DNA of 64,000 nt. Source: Streptomyces sp. NRRL B-24484. Its GTDB lineage: Bacteria; Actinomycetota; Actinomycetes; Streptomycetales; Streptomycetaceae. Under the pieces are notes generated by a model. The model did not search any database. It was not told the origin of the DNA and was given only the letters and a program-made list of their open reading frames with translations. Made by a program: the position numbers and the translations under genes. Shown here piece after piece: positions 15,962 to 22,919 of the stretch. Position 1 is the first letter of the stretch; each line of letters begins with the position of its first letter. The stretch lies in assembly GCF_000717715.1 (NCBI RefSeq), contig NZ_JOAI01000008.1, forward strand, positions 62,001 to 126,000, written 5' to 3'.

Positions 15962-16825
15962 TCAGTCCTTCGGGCTCATCAGGGTGCTGGTCAACGGGGT
16001 CCGGGCGAGCACCACGACGCCGACGACGATCAGCGCGACGCCGACGGTCTCGGGGATCAGCCAGAGGCCCGTACGCAGCGTCTCCTCGTACAGCAGGACG
16101 CCCAGCAGCAGGCTGACCCCCGCGTCACCGAGGGTCAGCGCGGGCTGCGAGGCCACCAGCGGCCCGGACTGCAGGGCGTTCTCCAGCAGGTAGAGCGCCC
16201 CCACGCCGGCGACGGCGAATCCGTAGGTCTGCCAGGCGGTGAGGAAGGCCTCCAGCCCGTGCTTGTCGAGCAGATGGGTGGAGGACTTGATGAGCGCGGC
16301 GGTCAGCGCGTTGCCGACGGCCGCCGCGCCCGCCAGGCAGGCGGCGCGGACACCGCCGGGCGGACGGCGCAGCGCCACCGCGCAGAGCACCCCCATCGCG
16401 GCGCCGCAGCCCATGAGCGCCGGGATCCAGCGGGCCATCGGGACGTGCATGGTGCCGGCGGTCGGCGCGGCGGCGCCCAGGGCGAGACCGAGGCCGAACA
16501 CCATGCAGCCGACAGCCGCCCAGGCCCGGCGGGAGAGGTTCTGGTGGGACATCGCCGAGGCGATGACCAGCGCGAACGGCAACTCCAGGACGAAGATCGG
16601 CTGGACGACGGAGAGCGCGCCGCGGGCCAGCGCCACCGCCTGGAAGAGCGCGGCGGCGGTCACCGCGGCGATGCCCGCCAACCAGACCGGGCGGTGGGCC
16701 AGGTCGCGCAGCAGGCCGAACCGGAAGCCGGAGGAGCGCGGCACGGTCTGCGCGGCGCGGTGCTGCAGCACGGTGGCCAGGGCGTTGCTGATCGCGCCGC
16801 ACAGGGCGAACAGGACGGGGAGCAA
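15962..16825 (-). CDS. DMT superfamily (EamA/NIPA-like) transporter
   Basis: 287 aa from TTG 16825, preceded by GAAGGG; no better start is near. About nine to ten hydrophobic helices run through the protein without large loops, in two EamA-like halves. The first half has FALCGAISNALATVLQHRAAQ and LSVVQPIFVLELPFALVIA, and the second ends with LYEETLRTGLWLIPETVGVALIVVGVVVLA. The SVVQPIFVLELP and QPALTLGDAGVSLLLGVLLYEE segments are typical of DMT proteins of the actinobacterial NIPA/EamA type. The substrate is not evident. It converges on the IMPase gene with a 19-base gap. Confidence 0.82.
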   Translation of the reverse strand: MLPVLFALCGAISNALATVLQHRAAQTVPRSSGFRFGLLRDLAHRPVWLAGIAAVTAAALFQAVALARGALSVVQPIFVLELPFALVIASAMSHQNLSRRAWAAVGCMVFGLGLALGAAAPTAGTMHVPMARWIPALMGCGAAMGVLCAVALRRPPGGVRAACLAGAAAVGNALTAALIKSSTHLLDKHGLEAFLTAWQTYGFAVAGVGALYLLENALQSGPLVASQPALTLGDAGVSLLLGVLLYEETLRTGLWLIPETVGVALIVVGVVVLARTPLTSTLMSPKD

Positions 16826-17032
16826 GGCGGGCGGTTCCCTTCACCGGGTGCGCCCAGTCTCACCCGCCCGCCCCGCACCCCCGGCGCACCGCGCCGCACC
16901 CCACCCCGGCGCCAGCCATTCAGGGGCGCCGCCACCGGGGACCCAAGGACAACGACCCGAACCGGAGACGGCACCACCGCACACCGCCCCGCGCAGCGGC
17001 CCGACCCGGGCCGTCCCGCCCCGCGCAGCGGA

Positions 17033-17914
17033 TCAGCCCCCGGCGACCCCGAACAACCGCGTCGCGTTCCCCCAGCACACCGCCCGCAACCACCCCTCCC
17101 CCAACCCCAGACCCGCGAGCGCCTGCAGCGCATGCCCGTAGCCGTACGGGATGTTGGGGAAGTCCGTGCCGTGCAGGATGCGGTCCTGCAGGTCGGTGAG
17201 GCGGGGCCGCAGGCCGGGCGGGAAGGGGGCCAGGCGTTCGGTGAAGTCGGTGAAGGCCATGGTGGTGTCGAGATGGACGTTCGGGTACCGGTCGGCGAGG
17301 TCGAGGAAGTCGGCGTACTCGGGCAGGCCCATGTGCGCGACCACCAGGTGGAGTCGGGGGTGGCGGGCGAGCACGGCGCCGGTCGGTCCGGGGCCGGTGT
17401 GCTTGCCGGGGGCCGGGCCGGACCCGCAGTGCGTGACGACGGGGACGCCGGCCTCGGCGAGCAGGCCCCAGACGCCGTCCAGCTGCGGATCGGCGGGGTC
17501 GTAGGCACCCACCTGCACGTGCGACTTGAACACCCGGGCGCCGCGATCGATCGCGGCCGCGACGTACTCGGCGGCGCCGGGCTCCGGGTAGAAGGTGGCG
17601 GTGTGCAGGCAGTCGGGGGTGCGGGCGGCGAAGTCCGCGGCCCAGGCGTTGAGCCAGGCGGCCATCGCGGGCTTGTGCGGGTAGAGCATGGCGGTGAACG
17701 CGCGGACGCCGAACTCCCGCAGGGTGTCGATGCGTTGCTGTTCGGCGTGCCGGTAGGCGATCGGCCAGGGCCGCCCGGTGAGCGGCCCGGCCGCGTCGAA
17801 GTAGGCCCACACCTTGTCGAGCACCCGCTCGGGCATGAAGTGGGTGTGCACGTCGATCAGGCCGGGCAGCCCCAGCTGCTGCCAGAAGGCGCGGACTTCG
17901 CCGGTCTCGGTCAC
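17033..17914 (-). CDS. Amidohydrolase family 2 (ACMSD-like) protein
   Basis: 293 aa from GTG 17914, which overlaps the acyl-CoA dehydrogenase stop by four bases (GTGA). A metal-dependent TIM barrel: the HxH motif DVHTHFM (residues ~21-25), RVFKSHVQVG, VVTHCGSG and VAHMGLPEY supply further His ligands, and LHGTDFPNIPYG holds the catalytic Asp. No signal peptide is present. The family includes decarboxylases such as ACMSD and hydrolases, and the true reaction cannot be told. Coupling to an AidB-like acyl-CoA dehydrogenase and a TetR regulator suggests a small acyl-CoA or aromatic catabolic pathway. It is last in the operon. Confidence 0.85.
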   Translation of the reverse strand: MTETGEVRAFWQQLGLPGLIDVHTHFMPERVLDKVWAYFDAAGPLTGRPWPIAYRHAEQQRIDTLREFGVRAFTAMLYPHKPAMAAWLNAWAADFAARTPDCLHTATFYPEPGAAEYVAAAIDRGARVFKSHVQVGAYDPADPQLDGVWGLLAEAGVPVVTHCGSGPAPGKHTGPGPTGAVLARHPRLHLVVAHMGLPEYADFLDLADRYPNVHLDTTMAFTDFTERLAPFPPGLRPRLTDLQDRILHGTDFPNIPYGYGHALQALAGLGLGEGWLRAVCWGNATRLFGVAGG

Positions 17915-19536
17915 CGCCGGACGGCCCTGTCCAGGATCGCGGCGGTGTCGGTGCCGGCCGGCAGGGTGCCGAAGGCGAGTCCGCGGTCCCCGCCGAGCCG
18001 GGAGGCGCAGAAGGCGTCGGCGACGGCCGGGTCGCCGTACCGGACGAGCAGCGAGCCCTGGAGGGTGAGTGCCATCGACTCGACCAGCCGGCGGGTGCGG
18101 TACTCCAGGTCGGTGAGGTCGCCGAGTTGCTTGCGCAGCGCGGCGGTGGCGGCGTCCAGGCGGCGGTCGGCGCCCGCGGCGGTGTCGAGTTCGGCGAGGA
18201 AGGCCTCGACGCTGGCGGGGCGGCGGGCCATGGCGCGCAGCGTGTCCAGGGCGGCGACGTTGCCGGAGCCCTCCCAGATGGAGACCAGCGGGGCCTCGCG
18301 GTAGAGCCGGGGCATGCCGGACTCCTCGACGTAGCCGTTGCCGCCGAGGCATTCGAGCGCCTCGGCGGCGTGCGCCGGACCGCGCTTGCACACCCAGTAC
18401 TTGGACACGGCGAGGCCGAGGCGGCGCAGCAGGGTCTCCTGCTCGTCCCCGGCGAGGGCGGCGTCGGTGGCGGCGGCGAGCCGCATGGCCACGGTGGTGG
18501 CGGCCTCGGACTCGACGACCAGGTCGGCGAGGACGTTGCGCATCAGCGGCTGGTCGACCAGGGCGGCGCCGAAAGCCCGCCGGTGGGTGGCGTGGTGGAG
18601 GGCGCGGACGGTGCCGTAGCGCATGCCGGAGGCGGCGCCGATCGTGCAGTCGAGGCGGGTCATGTTGACCATCTCGATGATGGTGGGGACGCCGCGGCCC
18701 TCCTCGCCGACCAGCCAGCCGGTGGCGCCCTCGTACTCGATCTCGGCGGAGGCGTTGGACTTGTTGCCGAGTTTGTCCTTGAGTCGCTGGAGGCGGATCG
18801 GGTTGCGGCTGCCGTCGGGCAGCACCCGGGGCAGCAGGAAGCAGCTCAGTCCGCCGGGGGCCTGCGCGAGGGTGAGGAAGACGTCCGACATGGGTGCGGA
18901 GGTGAACCACTTGTGGCCGGTGAGCCGGTAGCTGCCGTCGCTGTGCGGGACGGCGGTGGTGGTGTTGGCGCGGACGTCGGAGCCGCCCTGCTTCTCGGTC
19001 ATCGACATGCCGGCGATCAGGCCGCGCTTGGTACCGGGCTCGCGCAGCCCGAAGTCGTACTCCCGGGCCGAGAGCAGCGGTTCGTAGCGTTCGGCGAGCG
19101 CGGGGGTGGCGCGCAGGGCGGGCACCGCCGCGTAAGTCATGGAGATCGGGCAGGTGTGGCCGGCCTCGACCTGGCCCCAGACGTAGAACTTGGCGGCGCG
19201 GGCGGTGTGCGCGCCGGGGCGGTCGTCGGCCCAGGGGGCGGCGTGCAGGCCGTAGCGAACGGCGGTGTCCGTCAGCCGGTGCCAGTACGGGTGGAACTCG
19301 ACCTCGTCGATGCGGTGGCCGTAGCGGTCGTGGGTGCGCAGGACGGGCGGGTTCTCGTTGGCGAGGCGGCCCCAGGTGTCGGCCTCCTCGGAGCCGGCGA
19401 GGTGCCCGAGTTCGTGGAGCTCGTCCTCGGCCCAGCCGGCGCCGGCCCGGTGCAGGGCCGCGAGCAGCGCCGGGTCGGCGGCGACGTCGTGGCCGTACGG
19501 GTCGGGGACCTGGTTGGTGACCTCGTGCGTCGGCAT
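17911..19536 (-). CDS. AidB-like acyl-CoA dehydrogenase
   Basis: 541 aa from ATG 19536. FAD-dependent flavoprotein with the AidB-type N-terminal extension (QVPDPYGHDVAADPALL, TWGRLANENPPVLRTHDRYGHRIDEVEFHP in part). MTEKQGGSDVRANTT and GHKWFTSAPMSDVFLTLAQAP are the FAD and substrate-binding signatures, and LECLGGNGYVEESGMPRLYREAPL is the typical C-terminal domain motif. Its length agrees with E. coli AidB (541 aa). It may act on short or branched acyl-CoA esters; a role in alkylation defence is possible but unsupported by context. It lies 38 bases after tetR and overlaps the amidohydrolase by 4 bases, so a single operon is very likely. Confidence 0.9.
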   Translation of the reverse strand: MPTHEVTNQVPDPYGHDVAADPALLAALHRAGAGWAEDELHELGHLAGSEEADTWGRLANENPPVLRTHDRYGHRIDEVEFHPYWHRLTDTAVRYGLHAAPWADDRPGAHTARAAKFYVWGQVEAGHTCPISMTYAAVPALRATPALAERYEPLLSAREYDFGLREPGTKRGLIAGMSMTEKQGGSDVRANTTTAVPHSDGSYRLTGHKWFTSAPMSDVFLTLAQAPGGLSCFLLPRVLPDGSRNPIRLQRLKDKLGNKSNASAEIEYEGATGWLVGEEGRGVPTIIEMVNMTRLDCTIGAASGMRYGTVRALHHATHRRAFGAALVDQPLMRNVLADLVVESEAATTVAMRLAAATDAALAGDEQETLLRRLGLAVSKYWVCKRGPAHAAEALECLGGNGYVEESGMPRLYREAPLVSIWEGSGNVAALDTLRAMARRPASVEAFLAELDTAAGADRRLDAATAALRKQLGDLTDLEYRTRRLVESMALTLQGSLLVRYGDPAVADAFCASRLGGDRGLAFGTLPAGTDTAAILDRAVRR

Positions 19537-19574
19537 GCCGTCCTCCTGGGCGGTGGTCTGAGGGTCTTCGGGGG

Positions 19575-20210
19575 TCAGCGGGCGGTGCGGGGCGGTGGTG
19601 CGGTCTCGGGGGTGCCGAGGGCGCGCAGCGCGAAGGCGGTGAGCGCGGGGATGGTGTCGCCGGGGTCGCCACCGGCGGCGAGCGGGCCGACGAGGGCCTC
19701 ACCGATCGCGCCGACCAGGGCTGCGGCGGTCAGTTCGGCGTCCTGGGGTGGGAGTTCGCCGCTCCGGACGGCGTCGGCGATCTGTGCGGCAATGAGGTCG
19801 CGGAACGCCCGGCGGAAGACCAGGCGTTCGGCGTCGACGACCGGGTCGGCGGGTTCGGCGAGCAGTGCGTAGGCGCGGCGGGGTGCCTTGAGCGCACGGG
19901 CGGCGAAGGTCTCGACGACGGCGGCGACCCGGCGCTGCGGGGTGGACTCGCGGGCGACGGCCTCGGTGACGGCGGCGACCTCCCTGCCGACGACCGTGCG
20001 GAAGAGCTCGACGGCGAGGTCGGACTTGCCGGCGAAGTGGCGGTACATGGAGCCGGTGGCGATGCCGGCGCGTTCGGCCACCGCGGCGACCGAGCAGCCC
20101 GCGTAGCCGCGCTCGGCGAGCAGGGCGACGGCCGCCTGGAGCACGGCGGCGCGCTGGGCGTCGAGCCGGGCCTGGACGGCGGGGGTGCGTCGGTATGCCA
20201 TGCCAAGCAT
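19575..20210 (-). CDS. TetR family regulator
   Basis: 211 aa from ATG 20210; a second in-frame ATG at 20201 (MAYRRTP) is also possible. Neither has a clear ribosome binding site, so a leaderless transcript is plausible. The HTH lies at residues ~25-65 (AAVALLAERGYAGCSVAAVAERAGIATGSMYRHFAGKSDLAVEL). The rest is an all-helical ligand-binding domain with a TetR-type dimer interface. It is the first gene of the tetR/acyl-CoA dehydrogenase/amidohydrolase operon. The palindrome abutting its start codon indicates autoregulation of the whole operon, probably relieved by an acyl-CoA or aromatic ligand. Confidence 0.9.
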   Translation of the reverse strand: MLGMAYRRTPAVQARLDAQRAAVLQAAVALLAERGYAGCSVAAVAERAGIATGSMYRHFAGKSDLAVELFRTVVGREVAAVTEAVARESTPQRRVAAVVETFAARALKAPRRAYALLAEPADPVVDAERLVFRRAFRDLIAAQIADAVRSGELPPQDAELTAAALVGAIGEALVGPLAAGGDPGDTIPALTAFALRALGTPETAPPPRTAR

Positions 20211-20211
20211 T

Positions 20212-20232
20212 GAAGCACTGATTCACTGCTTC
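20212..20232. promoter_or_regulatory. TetR candidate operator
   Basis: A 21-base interrupted palindrome with arms GAAGCA and TGCTTC; 18 of 21 positions are symmetric. It ends one base before the tetR ATG at 20210, so it would overlap the promoter or transcription start. The arrangement is typical of a self-repressing TetR regulator. Confidence 0.6.
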
Positions 20233-20280
20233 GAGAAGGGCGGCGGCGCCGGGCGCGCCCGGGCCGGTCCGGGAACGCCG

Positions 20281-20314
20281 CGAGGGCCGCCCGCCGGTCG
20301 GCGGACGGCCCTCG
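20281..20314 (-). terminator. Hairpin terminator after the secreted protease gene
   Basis: CGAGGGCCG and CGGCCCTCG form the outer stem around a GC-rich inner segment. It lies 48 bases past the protease stop at 20362 and before tetR, so it probably ends the protease transcript. No U-tract is present, as is usual for Streptomyces. Confidence 0.6.
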
Positions 20315-20361
20315 GGGAGGGGCGGCAGTTGGCTGTCGGGCCCGTACGGGCGTGGGTACGG

Positions 20362-21201
20362 CTACGGCTTGGGCAGCGCGCAGCCGGCCCGGTTCAGGTC
20401 GAGCTTGTTGCCGGCGGCGAAGCAGGCGGGGATGAGGTAGGTCTCCTCGGCGTAGTTGATGCCCTTGCGGACGGTCACCGTGCCGTTCTGGTCGACCTCG
20501 CACGGGTTGTTCTCGGTGCAGCGCTCGCCGTCCTCGTTGCCGGTGTTGTTCACGGCGACGACCTGGCCGGTGGCGGTGTCGACGACCGGGGAGCCGGAGG
20601 TGCCGCCGATGGTGTTGCAGCTGGAGGTGTAGCGGACGGAGTCCTTCCAGGTCCAGCCGCCCTCCTTCAGCCGGTAGACGAAGCCGTCCACGCTGCAGGA
20701 GTAGATCTTCTTCCAGTACCCGGAGACCACCTTGATCGAGGCGCCGGCCGCCGGGTGGCTCGCCGAGAGGGTGAGCGGGGCGATGCCGTAGCGGGACTGG
20801 ATGGCGGCGTAGGTGCTGGTCAGCTGGTAGAGCGTCACGTCGGTGTCGGTCATCGTGCTGTAGACGACCTTGTTCGCGCGCAGCGTGCCGAGGCTGCCGC
20901 CGGAGGAGTTGAGCAGGGTGAAGCTGCGGCTGGACGAGCGGTTGGTGATCACCTGACCGGGCGAGGGCATGCCGGTCTCCAGGCAGTGGCCGTTGGTGAG
21001 CACCAGGGCCGGGTCGGTGGAGACCGAGCCGGGCAGCCGGACGACCGAGCCGGAGCAGTTGCTGAGCGCCACGGTGCCGGCGAAGTCGACGGCGACGGGC
21101 GCGGCGCCCTTGGTGGCGGCTGCGGCGGGGGCGGCGCCGGCCAGCGCGGTGGCGCCGCCGAGCAGCAGGGCCAGGGACGCGCCGATGAGCGGCTTCTTCA
21201 T
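20362..21201 (-). CDS. Secreted trypsin-like serine protease
   Basis: 279 aa from ATG 21201. A Sec signal peptide (MKKPLIGASLALLLGGATALAG...AAAA, cleavage near residue 28) directs export. The mature chain is chymotrypsin/V8-like. The catalytic triad is His in LVLTNGHCLE (~residue 73), Asp in TDTDVTLYQL (~120) and Ser in IGGTSGSPVVD (~203). Cys pairs at NCSG/GHC, SCSV/SSC and RCTENNPCE suggest disulfides. No pro-region or C-terminal anchor is apparent. It is flanked by a hairpin terminator and stands alone, with its own upstream region of 127 bases to the next gene. Confidence 0.9.
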   Translation of the reverse strand: MKKPLIGASLALLLGGATALAGAAPAAAATKGAAPVAVDFAGTVALSNCSGSVVRLPGSVSTDPALVLTNGHCLETGMPSPGQVITNRSSSRSFTLLNSSGGSLGTLRANKVVYSTMTDTDVTLYQLTSTYAAIQSRYGIAPLTLSASHPAAGASIKVVSGYWKKIYSCSVDGFVYRLKEGGWTWKDSVRYTSSCNTIGGTSGSPVVDTATGQVVAVNNTGNEDGERCTENNPCEVDQNGTVTVRKGINYAEETYLIPACFAAGNKLDLNRAGCALPKP

Positions 21202-21246
21202 GGGAGGGCCTCTCGGAGTGGGGGTCCTCCAAACCTGGCGTGTCCA

Positions 21247-21259
21247 TGACGTCGCGTCA
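21247..21259. promoter_or_regulatory. Short palindrome upstream of the protease gene
   Basis: TGACG-TCG-CGTCA is symmetric with 5-base arms, 46 bases upstream of the protease start. It is a weak candidate operator and could be chance. Confidence 0.25.
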
Positions 21260-21328
21260 ATATGCCTGTATGAATTACCGGTTACGACAACCGCCCCTCG
21301 GGAGCCGCCCGTACGGCATTCCGCCGCG

Positions 21329-21631
21329 ATGAACGAGATCGAGGACGACCCGCCGCAGCCCGCCCGCGACGCCCTGCTCCGGGCGCTCCGGCACGGCGCC
21401 GTCGACGGCTGGGCCGCCCCGGGCGCCCTGGAAGGATCGACGGCGGCCGACCGCCTGCTGGACGCCGGGGCCGACCGTGACGACCTGACGCTCCTCGCCC
21501 GGGCCGTCGCCTACGAGGCCGTCTTCACGACACTGGAGGAACTCGACCGAACCCGCCCGCCGGCGGGGCTGCACGAGGACCTGCCGACGGCCGACCCGAG
21601 CGGCCGCGGCGGTCAGGACCTCCGGCCGTAG
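21329..21631 (+). CDS. Conserved-looking hypothetical protein
   Basis: 100 aa from ATG 21329. Not recognised. The sequence is acidic and helical: ARDALLRALRHGAVDGWAAPGALEGSTAADRLLDAGADRDDLTLLARAVAYEAVFTTLEELD (described in part), with a disordered Pro/Gly/Asp tail. There are no membrane segments and no metal-binding clusters. Codon use (G or C at nearly all third positions) supports a real gene. No strong ribosome binding site is seen. It is convergent with the TetR gene ending at 21644, with a 12-base gap. Confidence 0.6.
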   Translation: MNEIEDDPPQPARDALLRALRHGAVDGWAAPGALEGSTAADRLLDAGADRDDLTLLARAVAYEAVFTTLEELDRTRPPAGLHEDLPTADPSGRGGQDLRP

Positions 21632-21643
21632 CCCCCGGGATTT

Positions 21644-22267
21644 TCAGCCCCCGTCGAGCCAGTGGCGGCGGCCGGTGGTGATCAGCCGGAGCTGGGTGCG
21701 GGCGGTGCGGGCGATCCGCGCCTCCCCCGCCGGGCCGGCCTCCAGGAAGGAGGCGGCGGTGGCCACCATGTGCTCGACGTAGAGTCCGGCGAGCATCCGC
21801 ACGTCCGCCTCCGACCAGCCCTCCGAGGCCGGCTGGGCGCCGAGGCCGGCCGCCACCTCCTCGGCGAAGCGCTCGAACTCGGCGGCGATCGCCTCGCGGA
21901 CGGCCCGCACCCCGCCGTGCCGCTCGCGCGCGAGGAACCGCACGTGGGCCGGGTGCTCGCGCACGTGGTCGGCGATCAGCTCGACCGAGCGGTCGATGAG
22001 CTGCTCGGAGTCCCCGGACTCGGCCAGCACCCGGCGGATCATCCCGTGCAGGCTGGCGAGCGACTCCTCGACCAGCACCACGGCCAGTTCGGACAGGTCG
22101 CGGAAGTGCCGGTAGAACCCGGCCGGCGAGAGCCCGGCCTCGCGGGTCACCTCGCGCACGCCGATGCCGCTGAGGTTCTGGTGCTCCAGCAGGCCGAGGG
22201 CTCCGTCGAGGAGGGCGCGGCGGCTCTGCTGCTTCTGGGCCTGGCGGACCCCGGGGGTGTGACTCAC
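21644..22267 (-). CDS. TetR family regulator (FabR-like)
   Basis: 207 aa from GTG 22267 (SHTPGVRQAQKQQSRRALLDGAL). The HTH is at ~residues 30-60 (LSGIGVREVTREAGLSPAGFYRHFRDLSEL). The GFYRHFRDL and LVEESLASLHGMIRRVL features resemble the FabR-type lipid-responsive TetR proteins, but the ligand is unknown. The C-terminal domain is all helical. The region upstream (22268-22384) is shared with a divergent 51-aa membrane protein gene and contains a 16-base near-palindrome. No clear ribosome binding site precedes the GTG; a leaderless or weakly initiated message is possible. Confidence 0.88.
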   Translation of the reverse strand: MSHTPGVRQAQKQQSRRALLDGALGLLEHQNLSGIGVREVTREAGLSPAGFYRHFRDLSELAVVLVEESLASLHGMIRRVLAESGDSEQLIDRSVELIADHVREHPAHVRFLARERHGGVRAVREAIAAEFERFAEEVAAGLGAQPASEGWSEADVRMLAGLYVEHMVATAASFLEAGPAGEARIARTARTQLRLITTGRRHWLDGG

Positions 22268-22275
22268 ATCATTCA

Positions 22276-22291
22276 GTAAACAACCGTTTGC
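22276..22291. promoter_or_regulatory. Candidate TetR operator
   Basis: GTAAAC-AACC-GTTTGC is a near-perfect inverted repeat (one mismatch per arm), 8 bases upstream of the TetR GTG. Its position suggests autoregulation and control of the divergent small membrane-protein gene. Confidence 0.45.
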
Positions 22292-22384
22292 CGACTTTTG
22301 CGAGCCCCGGGAGCGCGTAGGATGGAGAAGTCGGCGAACAGTCGTACACCGAATCGGCCGCCGACCGGGGAGAGGACACCTGCC

Positions 22385-22540
22385 GTGAGCCTTCTGATCG
22401 TCATCGTCGCCATGGGCCTCCTCGCGGGGGCCGCGATCCACACCTCCATGCCGGTCTTCCTGGCCGCCTCCGCCGCGATCGCGCTCTGGCTGCTCGCCTT
22501 CGGCGCCCGCGAGCGGATCGCCCGCACCCGGCACCGCTGA
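22385..22540 (+). CDS. Small membrane protein
   Basis: 51 aa from GTG 22385, with GGAGAGGA upstream. Two hydrophobic helices, SLLIVIVAMGLLAGAAIHTSM and VFLAASAAIALWLLAFG, are separated by a Pro turn, followed by a basic tail (ARERIARTRHR) that probably stays in the cytoplasm. No known family can be assigned from memory. A TAGGAT -10-like box at 22318-22323 may be its promoter. It is divergent from the TetR gene, which may repress it, and is followed by a second small membrane protein 39 bases on, so the two could be cotranscribed. Confidence 0.65.
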   Translation: MSLLIVIVAMGLLAGAAIHTSMPVFLAASAAIALWLLAFGARERIARTRHR

Positions 22541-22579
22541 CAACCCGGCACCCTTTCGACCTCCCACCGGAGTCCTGCC

Positions 22580-22849
22580 ATGGAACAGCTCGCCACAGCC
22601 CGCACCCGCACCGCCGCCGACGGCGACCAGATGGCCGTCGCCTCCTTCCTGCTGGCCCTGCCGGGGCTGCTGCTCTTCAACCTGGTGCTCGGCCCGGTCG
22701 CGATCGTGCTCGGCACGCTCGCCCTGGTCCGCGGCACCGGCCGGCGCGGCCGGGCCCTGCTCGGCATCGCGCTCGGCGTCGCCGACCTCGCCGTCCTGGT
22801 GGTGGCGACCCTGGCCGGGCACGGCACCGTCTGGCAGCTCGGCGCCTGA
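22580..22849 (+). CDS. DUF4190-like small membrane protein
   Basis: 89 aa from ATG 22580. A polar N-terminus (residues 1-17) is followed by two predicted helices: MAVASFLLALPGLLLFNLVLGPVAIVLGTLALV and LLGIALGVADLAVLVVATLAG. The LGPVAIVLGTLALVR...RGRALLGIALGVADL pattern is typical of DUF4190, a widespread actinobacterial domain of unknown function often found in small cell-envelope proteins. A strong bidirectional hairpin follows the stop. Confidence 0.75.
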   Translation: MEQLATARTRTAADGDQMAVASFLLALPGLLLFNLVLGPVAIVLGTLALVRGTGRRGRALLGIALGVADLAVLVVATLAGHGTVWQLGA

Positions 22850-22860
22850 CGCAACGACGA

Positions 22861-22898
22861 CGCGCCCGGTCCTGCCCCCTGCGGCGGGACCGGGCGCG
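22861..22898. terminator. Bidirectional terminator hairpin
   Basis: A perfect 12-base stem, CGCGCCCGGTCC with GGACCGGGCGCG, surrounds a 14-base loop between the convergent small membrane-protein gene and the GH30 gene. It can end both transcripts. Confidence 0.8.
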
Positions 22899-22919
22899 CG
22901 CCCGTGGACGACCGGCCCG

